Positions 17,701 to 25,939 of a stretch of 64,000 nucleotides of DNA are shown here, one piece after another. The DNA is taken from contig NZ_BLKZ01000001.1 in assembly GCF_010723575.1 (NCBI RefSeq), positions 310,001 through 374,000 of the forward strand. The letters are read 5' to 3'. The translations under genes were made by a program, and so were the position numbers. Below the pieces are notes generated by a model. That model was not told where the DNA came from. It searched no databases and worked only from the letters and a program-made list of their open reading frames with translations. Every line of letters begins with the position of its first letter. The stretch's first letter is position 1. Origin of the DNA: Mycobacterium bourgelatii (GTDB taxonomy: Bacteria; Actinomycetota; Actinomycetes; Mycobacteriales; Mycobacteriaceae).

Positions 17701-19320
17701 CGCCGGAATGGCGTGTAGCAGCCGCCACGCGGTTGCGAGGTCGGGCAGTAGCACGTCGGCGTACCAGGGCGGTGCCCCGGTGTGCGGTAGCACGCCCAGG
17801 CCGATGTCGGCTAACGAGATCGCTTCGGCGCCAACAGATGACAGCACGGCAACGGTGCGGCCTGCCTGCCGTAGCTCGGTGACCGCGCGCACCAGTGCAT
17901 CGTCGATGGAGCCGTTTTCACGGCTTCGAATCTCGTCGAATGCGGGTCGCAATTCGAAAAGAGAGTCAACGTCAACCGTCACCAGTTCCGCGCCCGTGCG
18001 GTGTGCCTCACCGACCACCGCGGAGGCCAACGGGTCGCGGGCGGGCAGGACCAGCGCCTGGACGTCGGAATCGGCATCGGGTACCGGGTGCCAGCCGGGA
18101 TGCAGGCCGTGTTGCTCCAAGAGGTGCTGGGCGGTTGTCCATGCCTTCGGCAGCTGGTGTTCGCTGAGTTGCCGGTCGACATCCCGGATGCGTGCTACCC
18201 GCAACGTGTCGGTACACAACACCCGCGGGTCGATCACGATCGCGTCGATGGTGTCCAAATGGCGCAGTGCAGCCGGTCGCAACGGCAACACCCGGTGCTG
18301 GTCGGCCAACCCGTAACCCAGGGTCGCGGCGAACGCCTCCGGCGTCGTCCGGCTGGCTTTGGGGGTGGCGACCAGGGCGGCGGTAGCCGCCATAGCGACG
18401 TTGCGTGTGCTGAGGCCGACCAGTCCGGCGCTGATCGTCTGCAGGTGTGCGAACCGGTCGGCGGCGCGGTCGAAGTTTCGGGCGGACGGGGGCTTGGGGC
18501 TCGCCGGCCCGGATGGGGGCGGTTGGTCGGCGTGCAACGCCAGGGTGGGTTCGTGGTGTTGCCAGGCGCGCGCCTCGGCCCAGCATTCGATGGCTTTCAA
18601 CGACTGCATGACCAAACCAACGGACAGCGACGCCGGTGCCTGAGTGAAGGTTTCCACGGCGGCTACGGCCAGTGTCATCACGGTGTCTGTGGTGTCCTCG
18701 CCGATGCGTTCGGATAACAGTCGCCGCAATCTGGGCTGGTAGTCCACCGCCATGACACCGGCCAGCACGGGGACCGGCAGCCGCGGCCATCGCAACACCC
18801 GACCGGTCAGTGCTACGCCGAGCCCCGCCGCGGTCGCGGCAACGGTAACCGCTCGCGTCATCAGTACGGTTCGGTCGGCGGGCAGGACGTTCGCTCGTTG
18901 CTGCGGTGATTCGCAACGCTTTTCGGCTCCTTCGACCACACGGCACAGATCGCGCAGCGACATGTCCGGATCGTCGAAGTCGACCACGACGCGAGACAAC
19001 GGGTAGTTCAGCCTGGCGGATTGCACGCGGGGGTGTGCCCGCATCGCGTCAAGCACCGCCCGACCGAGATCCTGCTGGCTCTCGAGGCCGCGCACCTCGA
19101 TCCACGCCCGGCTCCCATTGCGCGTGCAATGTCGGGTTATCGTCTCGCGGGATAGGTCGCGCGAGACGTCGCGGGCAACGGATTTGACCAGCTCACCCGC
19201 GGACTTGCCCAGGGCGGCCGCGGAAGTGATCGACAGCGTCGTGAGGGCCGTGCTGACTTGCATGCCTGCGCCGATGGCGTGCAGCGGCAGAGCGAATCCT
19301 AGCGAGATGGCTTTGCTCAA
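14797..19320 (-). CDS. ctpH: P-type cation-transporting ATPase CtpH
   Basis: This 1507-residue protein is orthologous to Rv0425c (about 1540 residues). The C-terminal half is a full P2-type ATPase, with a TLTGES actuator loop, a CFDKTGTLSENRL phosphorylation site (Asp946) and a GDGSND hinge (Asp1208). At least eight membrane helices are visible. The N-terminal half has a heavy-metal-associated-like fold without CxxC (about 70-140). It is followed by what looks like a degenerate ATPase copy: IDAIVIDPRVLCTDTLRV around Asp364 parallels the real phosphorylation loop but lacks the KTGT. The ion carried cannot be read from sequence. Confidence 0.92.
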   Translation of the reverse strand: MSKAISLGFALPLHAIGAGMQVSTALTTLSITSAAALGKSAGELVKSVARDVSRDLSRETITRHCTRNGSRAWIEVRGLESQQDLGRAVLDAMRAHPRVQSARLNYPLSRVVVDFDDPDMSLRDLCRVVEGAEKRCESPQQRANVLPADRTVLMTRAVTVAATAAGLGVALTGRVLRWPRLPVPVLAGVMAVDYQPRLRRLLSERIGEDTTDTVMTLAVAAVETFTQAPASLSVGLVMQSLKAIECWAEARAWQHHEPTLALHADQPPPSGPASPKPPSARNFDRAADRFAHLQTISAGLVGLSTRNVAMAATAALVATPKASRTTPEAFAATLGYGLADQHRVLPLRPAALRHLDTIDAIVIDPRVLCTDTLRVARIRDVDRQLSEHQLPKAWTTAQHLLEQHGLHPGWHPVPDADSDVQALVLPARDPLASAVVGEAHRTGAELVTVDVDSLFELRPAFDEIRSRENGSIDDALVRAVTELRQAGRTVAVLSSVGAEAISLADIGLGVLPHTGAPPWYADVLLPDLATAWRLLHAIPAARAARRRGIELSGGATALGSLLMLPGVRGVGSGPVTTGAAAGMLTGFQLARQVLGAQTPRPAAFREWHAMSVEQVRKLLPAPEPEHQPGTQQDRRTLARRALTGGVNTAKRGARVTAPPLHAIGQLFGAVRAELSDPLTPVLALGATASAILGSPVDAVMVGSVLTGNSILAAVQRLRAESQLNRLLAQQVPPARKVLAGPDGEQAYAEVVAEELRPGDVIEVRTHEVVPADARIIEEVDVEVDESTLTGESLSVTKQVEATPGTDLAERRCMLYAGTTVVAGTAVAVVTAVGADTQQRRAADLVAGDVSSVGLQYQLSQLTNRAFPVSMVGGALVTGLGLLRQQGLRQAVASGIAVTVAAVPEGMPLVATLAQQASARRLTQFGALVRVPRSVEALGRVDTVCFDKTGTLSENRLRVAQVQPVAGFSSDDVLHHAAHATPASNGNPQVHATDLAIAEAAERALPDGQAGNEVEPDAHLPFRSGRSFSASVSSTELSVKGAPEVVLAACGKVDGIDGAVDELAASGLRVIAVAQRRLSKQQAQSVSDDPDDIADFCDDGLTLVGFLGLSDTPRPQAADLLADLRKRDLNVRLITGDHPITAAAIAEELGLPVTPEQIISGAEWDALSRKDQERAVNERIIFARMTPENKVQIVQTLENSGRVCAMVGDGSNDAAAIRAATVGIGVLAHGSDPASVAADVVLVDSRIESLLPSILEGRQLWQRVQAAVSVLLGGNAGEVTFAIIGTAISGVSPLNTRQLLLVNMLTDALPAAALAVSKPSDPFNVDARGPDQRAVWRAVGVRGTTTAAAATAAWVMAGVTGRPKRASTVGLVALVGAQLGQTLLESHDWLVVLTAAGSLAAMGTVISIPIVSQLLGCTPIGPLGWAQGLGAAAAATVVTGVLNRTLESRDQPDPTTTETDAPDSAPQSPPPPRATAGHKAPSAAQSAMRPTTKPADRPGHLSSTYSRR

Positions 19321-19340
19321 CGGGGACTCAACACCGCCCG

Positions 19341-19859
19341 CTAATTGGTACTGCGCAAATGGGCACTACCCGCTCGGCGGCCGGTGGTCTTCTTAGCCGT
19401 TGTCTTCTTGGCTGTTGTCTTGGTTGTCGATTTGCGTGCCGTTTTCGCGGGTGCGGATTTCACGGGTGCGGATTTCGCGGGTGCCGACTTCGCGGGTTCA
19501 GGTTGACTGGGCACCGGTGCCAACTTGGCCGCCGGTGCAGCCACAGGCGTCTTGGTCGTAGCGTTTTCGCCGCCGCGATTAATCTTGCGTAGCAACAACG
19601 CTCCGCCGCCGACGGCCAACAGAATGGGCCATTCGACGAGGCCGGTGGCGCCAAGGGCGCCGATGGCCAACGCCGCGGCGGGGGTCGAATCGGCTCCGGT
19701 GCTGAGTCCGCGCTGAATGCCTTCGGCAGCCCCTTTGACGCCACCGACGACGCCGTTGACCGCGGCGCCGCCCACAGCACCGGCCGTCGCCGTGGTTGCC
19801 GCTGCTACGCGATTCACCGTTCGGCCAACATTGCGGATCGCTCCGCCCACGACACTCAT
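19341..19859 (-). CDS. Membrane protein with lysine/alanine-rich tail (Rv0426c-like)
   Basis: The protein has 172 residues. An alanine/glycine/valine-rich N-terminal region (about 15-60) and a hydrophobic helix (about 75-102) suggest membrane association. The last 60 residues consist of repeated KSAPAKS and KTTAKKTT units, a basic tail resembling mycobacterial histone-like proteins. It ends 20 bases before ctpH starts and is probably co-transcribed with it. Position matches Rv0426c. The function is unknown; DNA or anionic-polymer binding by the tail is possible. Confidence 0.75.
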   Translation of the reverse strand: MSVVGGAIRNVGRTVNRVAAATTATAGAVGGAAVNGVVGGVKGAAEGIQRGLSTGADSTPAAALAIGALGATGLVEWPILLAVGGGALLLRKINRGGENATTKTPVAAPAAKLAPVPSQPEPAKSAPAKSAPVKSAPAKTARKSTTKTTAKKTTAKKTTGRRAGSAHLRSTN

Positions 19860-20019
19860 GACGACTCCCTATTTGTAACTGCCTTTATACCCGCTATACC
19901 CGCGTGGACGCGTGCTCGACAGCAACAATTGAGTTGTTCTCAGCAAGCTTCAAGTTAAAGCCTGCCACTAACCGAACACGCAGACAAACGAACTGTCGCA
20001 GAGATTTCGGCGGCAGGCG

Positions 20020-20841
20020 TTATTCGTTGCGCAGATCGACGAGTACCGGGGCGTGATCGCTGGGGGCCTTGCCCTTGCGTTCCTCGCGGACGATCTGGGC
20101 GTCGGCGACCCGGGCGGCCAACGCGGGAGAGCCGAGGATGAAGTCGATGCGCATGCCCCTGTTCTTCGGGAACCTCAGCTGGGTGTAGTCCCAGTAGGTG
20201 TAGACACCGGGGCCAGGGGTGAAAGGCCTTACCAGATCGGTGAATTGCGCGTCGACGATGGCGTTGAACGCTTGGCGTTCCGGGGTGGAGACGTGGGTGG
20301 AGCCCTGATAGAACTCGGTGCTCCACACGTCGTCGTCGGTGGGGGCAATGTTCCAGTCGCCGACCAGCGCGATCGGCGCAGCGGGATCGTCGCGCAGCCA
20401 GCCTTCGGCTGTATCACGCAGCGCGGCAAGCCATTCCAGCTTATAGGTGTAGTGCGGATCGACCAGGGTGCGGCCGTTGGGCACATAGAGACTCCACACT
20501 CGGACGCCGCCGCACGTGGCACCCAGCGCGCGTGCCTCGGCCTGGGCCGCCACGTCCGGCTTGCTGGTCCAGGTGGGCTGACCTTCGAAGCCGACCTGCA
20601 CGTCGTCCAGTCCGACGCGGGATGCAATGGCCACGCCGTTCCACTGGTTGAAGCCGACGTGCGCCACCTCGTAGCCGAGTTCGAACAGCGGCAGGGTTGG
20701 GAACTGGCTGTCCGAGCACTTGGTCTCTTGCATGGCGAGCACGTCGACGTCGGCGCGTGCGAGCCAGTCCACGACGCGGTCCAGTCGGCTACGAATCGAG
20801 TTCACATTCCAGGTGGCCAGGCGCAATACACCGTCGGGCAA
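20020..20841 (-). CDS. xthA: Exodeoxyribonuclease III (AP endonuclease) XthA
   Basis: This 273-residue EEP-family nuclease repairs abasic sites and 3'-blocked ends in base-excision repair. Motifs visible are LRLATWNVNSIRSR at the N terminus, AMQETKCSD with the metal-binding Glu near residue 40, VGDWNIAPTDDDVW in the middle, and SDHAPV near the C terminus. It is orthologous to Rv0427c. It lies 9 bases downstream of the acetyltransferase gene, which itself overlaps def. A def-acetyltransferase-xthA operon is therefore likely. Confidence 0.95.
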   Translation of the reverse strand: MPDGVLRLATWNVNSIRSRLDRVVDWLARADVDVLAMQETKCSDSQFPTLPLFELGYEVAHVGFNQWNGVAIASRVGLDDVQVGFEGQPTWTSKPDVAAQAEARALGATCGGVRVWSLYVPNGRTLVDPHYTYKLEWLAALRDTAEGWLRDDPAAPIALVGDWNIAPTDDDVWSTEFYQGSTHVSTPERQAFNAIVDAQFTDLVRPFTPGPGVYTYWDYTQLRFPKNRGMRIDFILGSPALAARVADAQIVREERKGKAPSDHAPVLVDLRNE

Positions 20842-20850
20842 GGCTTTCTC

Positions 20851-21609
20851 CTAATTCGAGCTATCGGGCAATGCGAGGTAGCGACGGCGATGGTGCAGTC
20901 GGAAACCCAGCGCGCGGGCCGACTCGATTGCCGCAGGCCGGTCTTCGCCGACCGTGACGTAGCCGCGGGTCGCACCGCAGCTTGCCGCCCAGGATAGGAG
21001 CTCGGGGGAGCTCGGTGGGGTCGCAAAACCGGCCCATCGGGTGCCGTCCGGCGCATCGCTCACCACGCAGCCGTCCGGGTCGCCGCTGTCCGGTCGGGTG
21101 GCGTCCCTGTCGGTCAACTCGCACACCAGCACCTGTTCGACGTGTTCGCTGACTTGAGTGGGCGGTATCGGCAGCAAGCGGTCGGGAACGGCGATTCGTG
21201 GTTGGCGGCCACGTTGGCGGTACCAGTCGGCGATCGCCGGAACCGCACGTGCGTTCGCGGAAACATCGAGTGGCACAGCAGAATTGACGCTCAGTGCGGC
21301 ATCTGATCGTCCGGCTCGCAGCAGCCAGCCGTCCAGCCACTCCTGTTCGTCTGCCGGCCAGCCCGCGGCGGCCACTCGCTCGAGGTTGCGGATCTCAGCG
21401 GTGCGCACCGGCCGGTCCGTCAGCGTCCGCAACGCCACCACGTCGTCGGCGGCGAACTCGACGACTGCGCCACTCTTGGTTTGCACGCGGATCGTCGGCT
21501 CGACCGCGAGCAGGTGTCCTACCGCATCGGTGAACGGCGGGACGGAACCGGCGGGCCGGCGGTATCGAACCGAGACCCGGGTGCCGAGTTCCGGCCACGC
21601 TGGCATCAA
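20851..21609 (-). CDS. GNAT-family acetyltransferase (Rv0428c-like), apparently shortened
   Basis: The protein has 252 residues. An SH3-like N-terminal part (GTRVSVRYRRPAGS) is followed by ERVAAAGWPADEQEWLDGW and a C-terminal GNAT-like end (CGATRGYVTV, then ALGFRLHHRRRYLAL). The M. tuberculosis orthologue is about 300 residues as I recall. Some 50 residues of the acetyltransferase middle appear missing here, around VCELTDRDATRPDSG, so activity may be lost. The start overlaps the def stop by four bases. The substrate is unknown. Confidence 0.78.
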   Translation of the reverse strand: MMPAWPELGTRVSVRYRRPAGSVPPFTDAVGHLLAVEPTIRVQTKSGAVVEFAADDVVALRTLTDRPVRTAEIRNLERVAAAGWPADEQEWLDGWLLRAGRSDAALSVNSAVPLDVSANARAVPAIADWYRQRGRQPRIAVPDRLLPIPPTQVSEHVEQVLVCELTDRDATRPDSGDPDGCVVSDAPDGTRWAGFATPPSSPELLSWAASCGATRGYVTVGEDRPAAIESARALGFRLHHRRRYLALPDSSN

Positions 21610-22202
21610 TGACCGAACGGGTCGGGCCCCTCGCCCGGCAGCCAGGACAACCCGGGAACGCCCCAGCCGTGCGCTTTGATGGCTCGTTTGGCGCTGCGGG
21701 CGTGCCGGCCGATGAGTCGGTCGAGGTACAGGAAGCCGTCGAGGTGTCCGGTCTCGTGCTGCAGCATCCGCGCGAACAAGCCGGTGCCCTCGATCGTGAT
21801 GGGCTTGCCGTCGGCGTCAAGGCCGGTGACCCGTGCCCATTTGGCGCGGCCGGTGGGGAACGACTCCCCGGGGACCGAGAGGCACCCCTCGTCGTCCTCG
21901 TGGCCGGGTGCCGGCATGGTCTCGGGAATCTCGGAGGTTTCCAGCACCGGGTTGATGACGACGCCGCGGCGACGGTGTTCCACTCCCCGGTCGTCGGCGC
22001 AGTCGTAGACGAACAGTCGAAGTCCGTACCCAATCTGGTTGGCGGCCAGTCCGACGCCGTTGGCGGCGTCCATGGTCTCGAACATCGTGTTGATCAGTTC
22101 GGGCAGCTCTGGGGGGAGGGATCCGTCGGCGCCTACCTCGACAGGCGTTGTCGGAGTGTGCAGGACCGGATCTCCCACGATCCGGATCGGAACGACTGCC
22201 AT
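21606..22202 (-). CDS. def: Peptide deformylase
   Basis: This 198-residue metalloenzyme removes the formyl group from nascent N-formyl-Met chains. All three catalytic motifs are present: GVGLAANQIG, EGCLSVPG with the Cys metal ligand, and QHETGHLDG with the two His ligands and catalytic Glu. It is orthologous to Rv0429c and first in a three-gene leftward operon. A tandem repeat begins 17 bases upstream of its start, so promoter and repeat may overlap. Confidence 0.95.
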   Translation of the reverse strand: MAVVPIRIVGDPVLHTPTTPVEVGADGSLPPELPELINTMFETMDAANGVGLAANQIGYGLRLFVYDCADDRGVEHRRRGVVINPVLETSEIPETMPAPGHEDDEGCLSVPGESFPTGRAKWARVTGLDADGKPITIEGTGLFARMLQHETGHLDGFLYLDRLIGRHARSAKRAIKAHGWGVPGLSWLPGEGPDPFGH

Positions 22203-22218
22203 GGTCGGCTAGCTTAAG

Positions 22219-22365
22219 CCCGCCGACGATGCGGCCCGGAGCGGGCTGCTGAGGAGGTGGGCAATTGGGTCAAGCCCGCCGACGATGCGGCCCGGAACGG
22301 GCTGCTGAGGAGGTGGGCAATTGGGTCGGGCCCGCCGACGATGCGGCCCGGAACGGGCTGCTGAG
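22219..22365. repeat. 56-base tandem repeat, 2.6 copies (VNTR-like)
   Basis: Units start at 22219, 22275 and 22331, exactly 56 bases apart. They share CCCGCCGACGATGCGGCC and the segment TGCTGAGGAGGTGGGCAATT, with only a few changes between copies. The third copy is cut after about 35 bases. The unit resembles MIRU-type intergenic repeats of mycobacteria. It occupies the divergent region between def and Rv0430. The remaining bases 22366-22600 hold no gene; I see only the Rv0430 leader. Confidence 0.9.
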
Positions 22366-22600
22366 CGACACGCCATGCTCCCGTCCGCCAGACATGAGCG
22401 GGACTGTGATTAAAGTTGCCTGGCGGATCGGCGGCGCGCGCGACACGCCGGACAATCCCGGCAAGTCTGCCGACTCGCGGGTCTGGATTACGGCTCGCGG
22501 GTTCGCAGCATGGTTCAATATTCGCGCAAACCACGCCCGTACTTAAGTCAAGTCATTAGAGCGGTTTTGAGATTCGGCGGAAGGGTCCAGGGGAAGAAAT

Positions 22601-22909
22601 ATGGACAGCGCCATGGCGCGGGCAAGTCGTGCGGGGGATGACGATGAGGTCGCCGACGGGTTGACTCGTCGCGAGCACGACATCTTGGCCTTTGAACGTC
22701 AGTGGTGGAAATTTGCCGGCGTCAAAGAAGAGGCCATCAAGGAGTTGTTCTCGATGTCGGCAACTAGGTACTACCAAGTGCTCAATGCCTTGGTTGATCG
22801 ACCCGAGGCGCTTGCCGCCGACCCGATGCTGGTGAAGCGGCTGCGACGGCTGCGGGCCAGCCGCCAGAAGGCGCGGGCGGCGCGGCGGCTGGGCTTCGAG
22901 CTGACCTGA
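22601..22909 (+). CDS. DUF3263 protein (Rv0430-like)
   Basis: The protein has 102 residues from ATG 22601, supported by an AGGGGAAG ribosome-binding site; an ATG nine bases later is possible. The central region is a helix-rich DUF3263 domain (REHDILAFERQWWKFAGVKEEAI), often described as HTH-like, followed by a strongly basic tail (LRRLRASRQKARAARRLG). It may bind nucleic acid, but this is not shown. It lies 39 bases before virR, consistent with co-transcription. Confidence 0.85.
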   Translation: MDSAMARASRAGDDDEVADGLTRREHDILAFERQWWKFAGVKEEAIKELFSMSATRYYQVLNALVDRPEALAADPMLVKRLRRLRASRQKARAARRLGFELT

Positions 22910-22948
22910 TCCCTCGGTTCTGCTTCCGTTCTGGCTACAGTGGGCTCG

Positions 22949-23416
22949 ATGAACGAGCGTGTACCCGACTCTTCGGGGCTTCCACTGCGAGCGATGGTCA
23001 TGGTGCTCTTGTTTCTCGGCACCATCTTTCTGCTGCTTGGCTGGCAGGCCCTGAGTTCGTCCGGGAAGTCTGACGACGAGTCGGCGCCGCCGCCGTCGGC
23101 CGTCACGACGACGACGTCTCCGACGACGACGAGCAAACCCCCGGCCAAGCCGGCCGAGGTGCACATCTACAACATCTCCGGCCAGGACGGCCTTGCAGGC
23201 CGCACAAGGGACGAGCTGGTAGCAGCGGGATTCAACGTCGTCAACGTCGATGATCTGCAGGTACCCGATGTCACGGTCACCACTGTGTACTGGGGCGATG
23301 AGGCTGAGCGGGCTACCGCCGAGGAAGTCGGCAAGAAGCTGAACGCACCGGTCGAGAAGCGCATCCCCGAATTGGCGGAGCAACCGGCGGGCGTCATTGT
23401 CCTAGTGACTGGGTGA
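22949..23416 (+). CDS. virR: VirR-like membrane protein with LytR_C domain (Rv0431)
   Basis: The protein has 155 residues from ATG 22949 (MNERVPDSSGLP), which matches the orthologue start better than GTG 22940. One membrane helix at about 12-34 is followed by a Thr/Pro-rich linker and a LytR_C domain at about 70-153 (VHIYNISGQDG to GVIVLVTG). In M. tuberculosis this protein controls vesicle release and envelope integrity and interacts with LytR-CpsA-Psr cell-wall ligases. It lies 18 bases upstream of sodC. Confidence 0.87.
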   Translation: MNERVPDSSGLPLRAMVMVLLFLGTIFLLLGWQALSSSGKSDDESAPPPSAVTTTTSPTTTSKPPAKPAEVHIYNISGQDGLAGRTRDELVAAGFNVVNVDDLQVPDVTVTTVYWGDEAERATAEEVGKKLNAPVEKRIPELAEQPAGVIVLVTG

Positions 23417-23434
23417 GCAAGATAGGCTCTCGCT

Positions 23435-24139
23435 ATGCCTAAGCCCGCCGGACACCGCAACGCCGCAGCCGTCAGCCTGTCTGTACTCGCCGCGGCCACT
23501 TCCGTCGCGCTGCTGAGCGCGTGCTCCTCACCGCAAAAAGCAGCGCCGCAATCAGAGCAATCGCAGAACACCGTGCCGCCGATCTGGACCCCGTCGCCCG
23601 CGCCGTCAACTACGGGCCACGGCGATGGCCACACCCAAGCCCCGGCCGGACCGGCGTCGGAGACCTTGACGACCGTCCTGAAAGGGCCGGACGGGGTAGA
23701 GGTCGCGACGGCGAAGTTCGAGTTCGCCAACGGCTACGCCACCATCACGCTGCAGACCACCACCGCCGGCATCCTCTCGCCGGGATTTCACGGCGTGCAC
23801 CTGCACCAGGTTGGCAAGTGCGAAGGTGACTTCTCTTCCGCCGGTGGGCACTTCCACTCTGACGGCCACGGCAGCCACGCCGGTGGCGATCTGACCTCTC
23901 TTCAGGTCCGCAAGGATGGTTCGGGCCTGCTGGTGACGACTACGGACGCCTTCACCAAGGAAGAACTGGTGTCCGGCGACAAGACGGCGATTATCATCCA
24001 CTCCGGTGCCGACAACTTCGGCAACATCCCGGCGGATCGCTACACCCAGACCAACGGGACACCGGGCCCCGACGAGACCACCACGACCACTGGCGACGCC
24101 GGCAAGCGGGTGGCGTGTGGCGTCATCGGTTCCGGCTAG
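23435..24139 (+). CDS. sodC: Lipoprotein Cu,Zn superoxide dismutase SodC
   Basis: The protein has 234 residues. The signal peptide ends in a lipobox LLSAC with Cys30, so the enzyme is anchored outside the membrane, where it detoxifies superoxide. The fold spans about 75-230. Copper-ligand regions are GVHLHQVGKC, GGHFHSDGHGSH and IIIHSGADNFGNIPADRY. A Pro/Thr/Ser-rich spacer separates anchor and domain. It is orthologous to Rv0432. Its 3' end overlaps the next gene's start. Confidence 0.94.
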   Translation: MPKPAGHRNAAAVSLSVLAAATSVALLSACSSPQKAAPQSEQSQNTVPPIWTPSPAPSTTGHGDGHTQAPAGPASETLTTVLKGPDGVEVATAKFEFANGYATITLQTTTAGILSPGFHGVHLHQVGKCEGDFSSAGGHFHSDGHGSHAGGDLTSLQVRKDGSGLLVTTTDAFTKEELVSGDKTAIIIHSGADNFGNIPADRYTQTNGTPGPDETTTTTGDAGKRVACGVIGSG

Positions 24140-25271
24140 CACCCCGCTTACCAGGGCGGAAGCACGCATCGACTTCGCCCGCTCACCGCGGCCTACCGTC
24201 GGGGTCGAGTGGGAGTTCGCGCTCGTCGACGCCGAAACCCGGGACCTGAGTAACGAGGCCACCGCGGTCATGGCCGAGATCGGCGAAAACCCGCGCGTGC
24301 ACAAGGAATTGCTGCGCAACACCGTCGAATTCGTCAGCGGCATCTGTGAAAACTCTGCCGAGGCGATGGAGGACCTGCGCCAGACCATAGGCCCGGCGCG
24401 CCGGATCGTGCGGGATCGCGGCATGGAGCTGTTCTGCGCCGGGACGCACCCCTTCGCCCAGTGGTCCAGCCAAAAGCTCACGGATGCACCGCGTTACGCC
24501 GAGCTCATCAAGCGGACTCAGTGGTGGGGGCGGCAGATGCTGATCTGGGGCGTACATGTGCATGTGGGGATCTCGTCGGCGAACAAGGTCATGCCGATCC
24601 TGTCGTCGCTGCTGAACCAGTACCCGCACCTGCTGGCGTTGTCGGCATCGTCGCCGTGGTGGGCCGGTGTCGACACCGGCTACGCCAGCAACCGGTCGAT
24701 GATGTTCCAGCAGCTACCCACCGCCGGTCTGCCCTTTCAGTTCCAGAAGTGGTCGGAGTTCGAGGGGTTCGTCTACGACCAGAAGAAGACCGGGATCATC
24801 GACCACGTCGACGAAGTGCGTTGGGACATTAGGCCTTCCCCGCATCTCGGCACCATCGAAGTGCGGATCTGCGACGGGGTGTCAAACCTACGTGAGCTGG
24901 GCGCCCTGGTAGCGTTGACTCACTGCCTGATCGTCGACCTGGACCGTCGATTGGAGGCAGACGAGTCGCTGCCGACCATGCCGCCCTGGCACGTTCAGGA
25001 GAACAAGTGGCGCGCGGCCCGTTACGGGCTGGACGCGGTGATCATCCTGGACGCCGAGAGCAACGAGCGGTTGGTGACCGAGGATCTCGACGATGTGCTG
25101 AACAGGCTGGAGCCGATTGCCAAGTCGCTGCACTGTTCTGACGAACTGGCCGCGGTGGCCGACATTCCTCGCCTGGGCGCCTCCTACCAACGGCAGCGGC
25201 GGGTGGCCGAGGAGCACGACGGCGATCTACGGGCGGTCGTCGACGCTCTGGTTTCCGAGCTGGTGATCTGA
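24117..25271 (+). CDS. YbdK-type carboxylate-amine ligase (GCS2 family, Rv0433)
   Basis: The protein has 384 residues from GTG 24117. The open frame extends upstream, but that part is the sodC shadow and the chosen start gives a length close to the orthologue (376). Motifs are TVGVEWEFALVD at the N terminus, TQWWGRQMLIWGVHVHVG in the middle, and EVRICDGVSNLREL. The family includes weak glutamate-cysteine ligases. Because mycobacteria make mycothiol rather than glutathione, the true substrate is uncertain. Coupled to sodC by a 23-base overlap. Confidence 0.9.
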   Translation: MASSVPASTPLTRAEARIDFARSPRPTVGVEWEFALVDAETRDLSNEATAVMAEIGENPRVHKELLRNTVEFVSGICENSAEAMEDLRQTIGPARRIVRDRGMELFCAGTHPFAQWSSQKLTDAPRYAELIKRTQWWGRQMLIWGVHVHVGISSANKVMPILSSLLNQYPHLLALSASSPWWAGVDTGYASNRSMMFQQLPTAGLPFQFQKWSEFEGFVYDQKKTGIIDHVDEVRWDIRPSPHLGTIEVRICDGVSNLRELGALVALTHCLIVDLDRRLEADESLPTMPPWHVQENKWRAARYGLDAVIILDAESNERLVTEDLDDVLNRLEPIAKSLHCSDELAAVADIPRLGASYQRQRRVAEEHDGDLRAVVDALVSELVI

Positions 25272-25273
25272 CC

Positions 25274-25939
25274 GTGGCGCCCGACGGCCCGAATCCCTTT
25301 GAGTCACCGATGTTTCCGCTGGAGGCGGCGCTACTGCCCTTCGAGGATCTGCCGTTGCGCATCTTCGAGCCCCGCTACGCGGCGTTGGTTCGCGACTGCA
25401 TGCGTAGCGACGATCCGCGCTTCGGGGTGGTGCTGATCTCCCGCGGTCGCGAGGTCGGCGGGGGCGACGCCCGTTGTGACGTCGGGACGATAGCCAACAT
25501 CGATCAATGCGTCGACCAAGGCGCTGGACGCTATCAGCTGCGCTGCCGGACCGGCGAACGGATTCGAGTCTGCGACTGGCTGCCGGACGATCCCTATCCG
25601 CGCGCGATGGTGCAGCTCTGGGCGGACGAGCCAGGGGACCCGGTGACCCAATCCCAGTTCCTTGCGGTAGAGGACCGCATCGTGGCGTTGTTCGAGCGGA
25701 TTGCCGAAGCACGCGGGGTGCGCTTGCCCGACCGCGACGTCCTACTCGGCTACGACAATCCGTTGGTGCGTGACGCGGAAGCCGGAGACCGGCTGTACGC
25801 GTTGGCATCGCGGGTTCCGATGGGTCCCTCTGACCGCTATTCGGTGCTGGCCGCTCCCTCGGCCGCCGACCGGTTCGCCGCGCTTAGCGAAGCGCTGGAG
25901 TCGGTGGCGGCGATGGTGGAGTTTGAGCTGTCGAATTAA
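25274..25939 (+). CDS. Lon N-terminal (substrate-binding) domain protein (Rv0434)
   Basis: The protein has 221 residues from GTG 25274, only two bases after the preceding stop. It is an isolated LON substrate-binding domain, with FPLEAALLPFEDLPLRIFEPRY at the start and basic and acidic helices behind. There is no AAA or protease part. Stand-alone proteins of this kind may bind unfolded substrates or act as adaptors; no activity can be assigned. Its end overlaps a convergent gene by 56 bases. Confidence 0.88.
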   Translation: MAPDGPNPFESPMFPLEAALLPFEDLPLRIFEPRYAALVRDCMRSDDPRFGVVLISRGREVGGGDARCDVGTIANIDQCVDQGAGRYQLRCRTGERIRVCDWLPDDPYPRAMVQLWADEPGDPVTQSQFLAVEDRIVALFERIAEARGVRLPDRDVLLGYDNPLVRDAEAGDRLYALASRVPMGPSDRYSVLAAPSAADRFAALSEALESVAAMVEFELSN

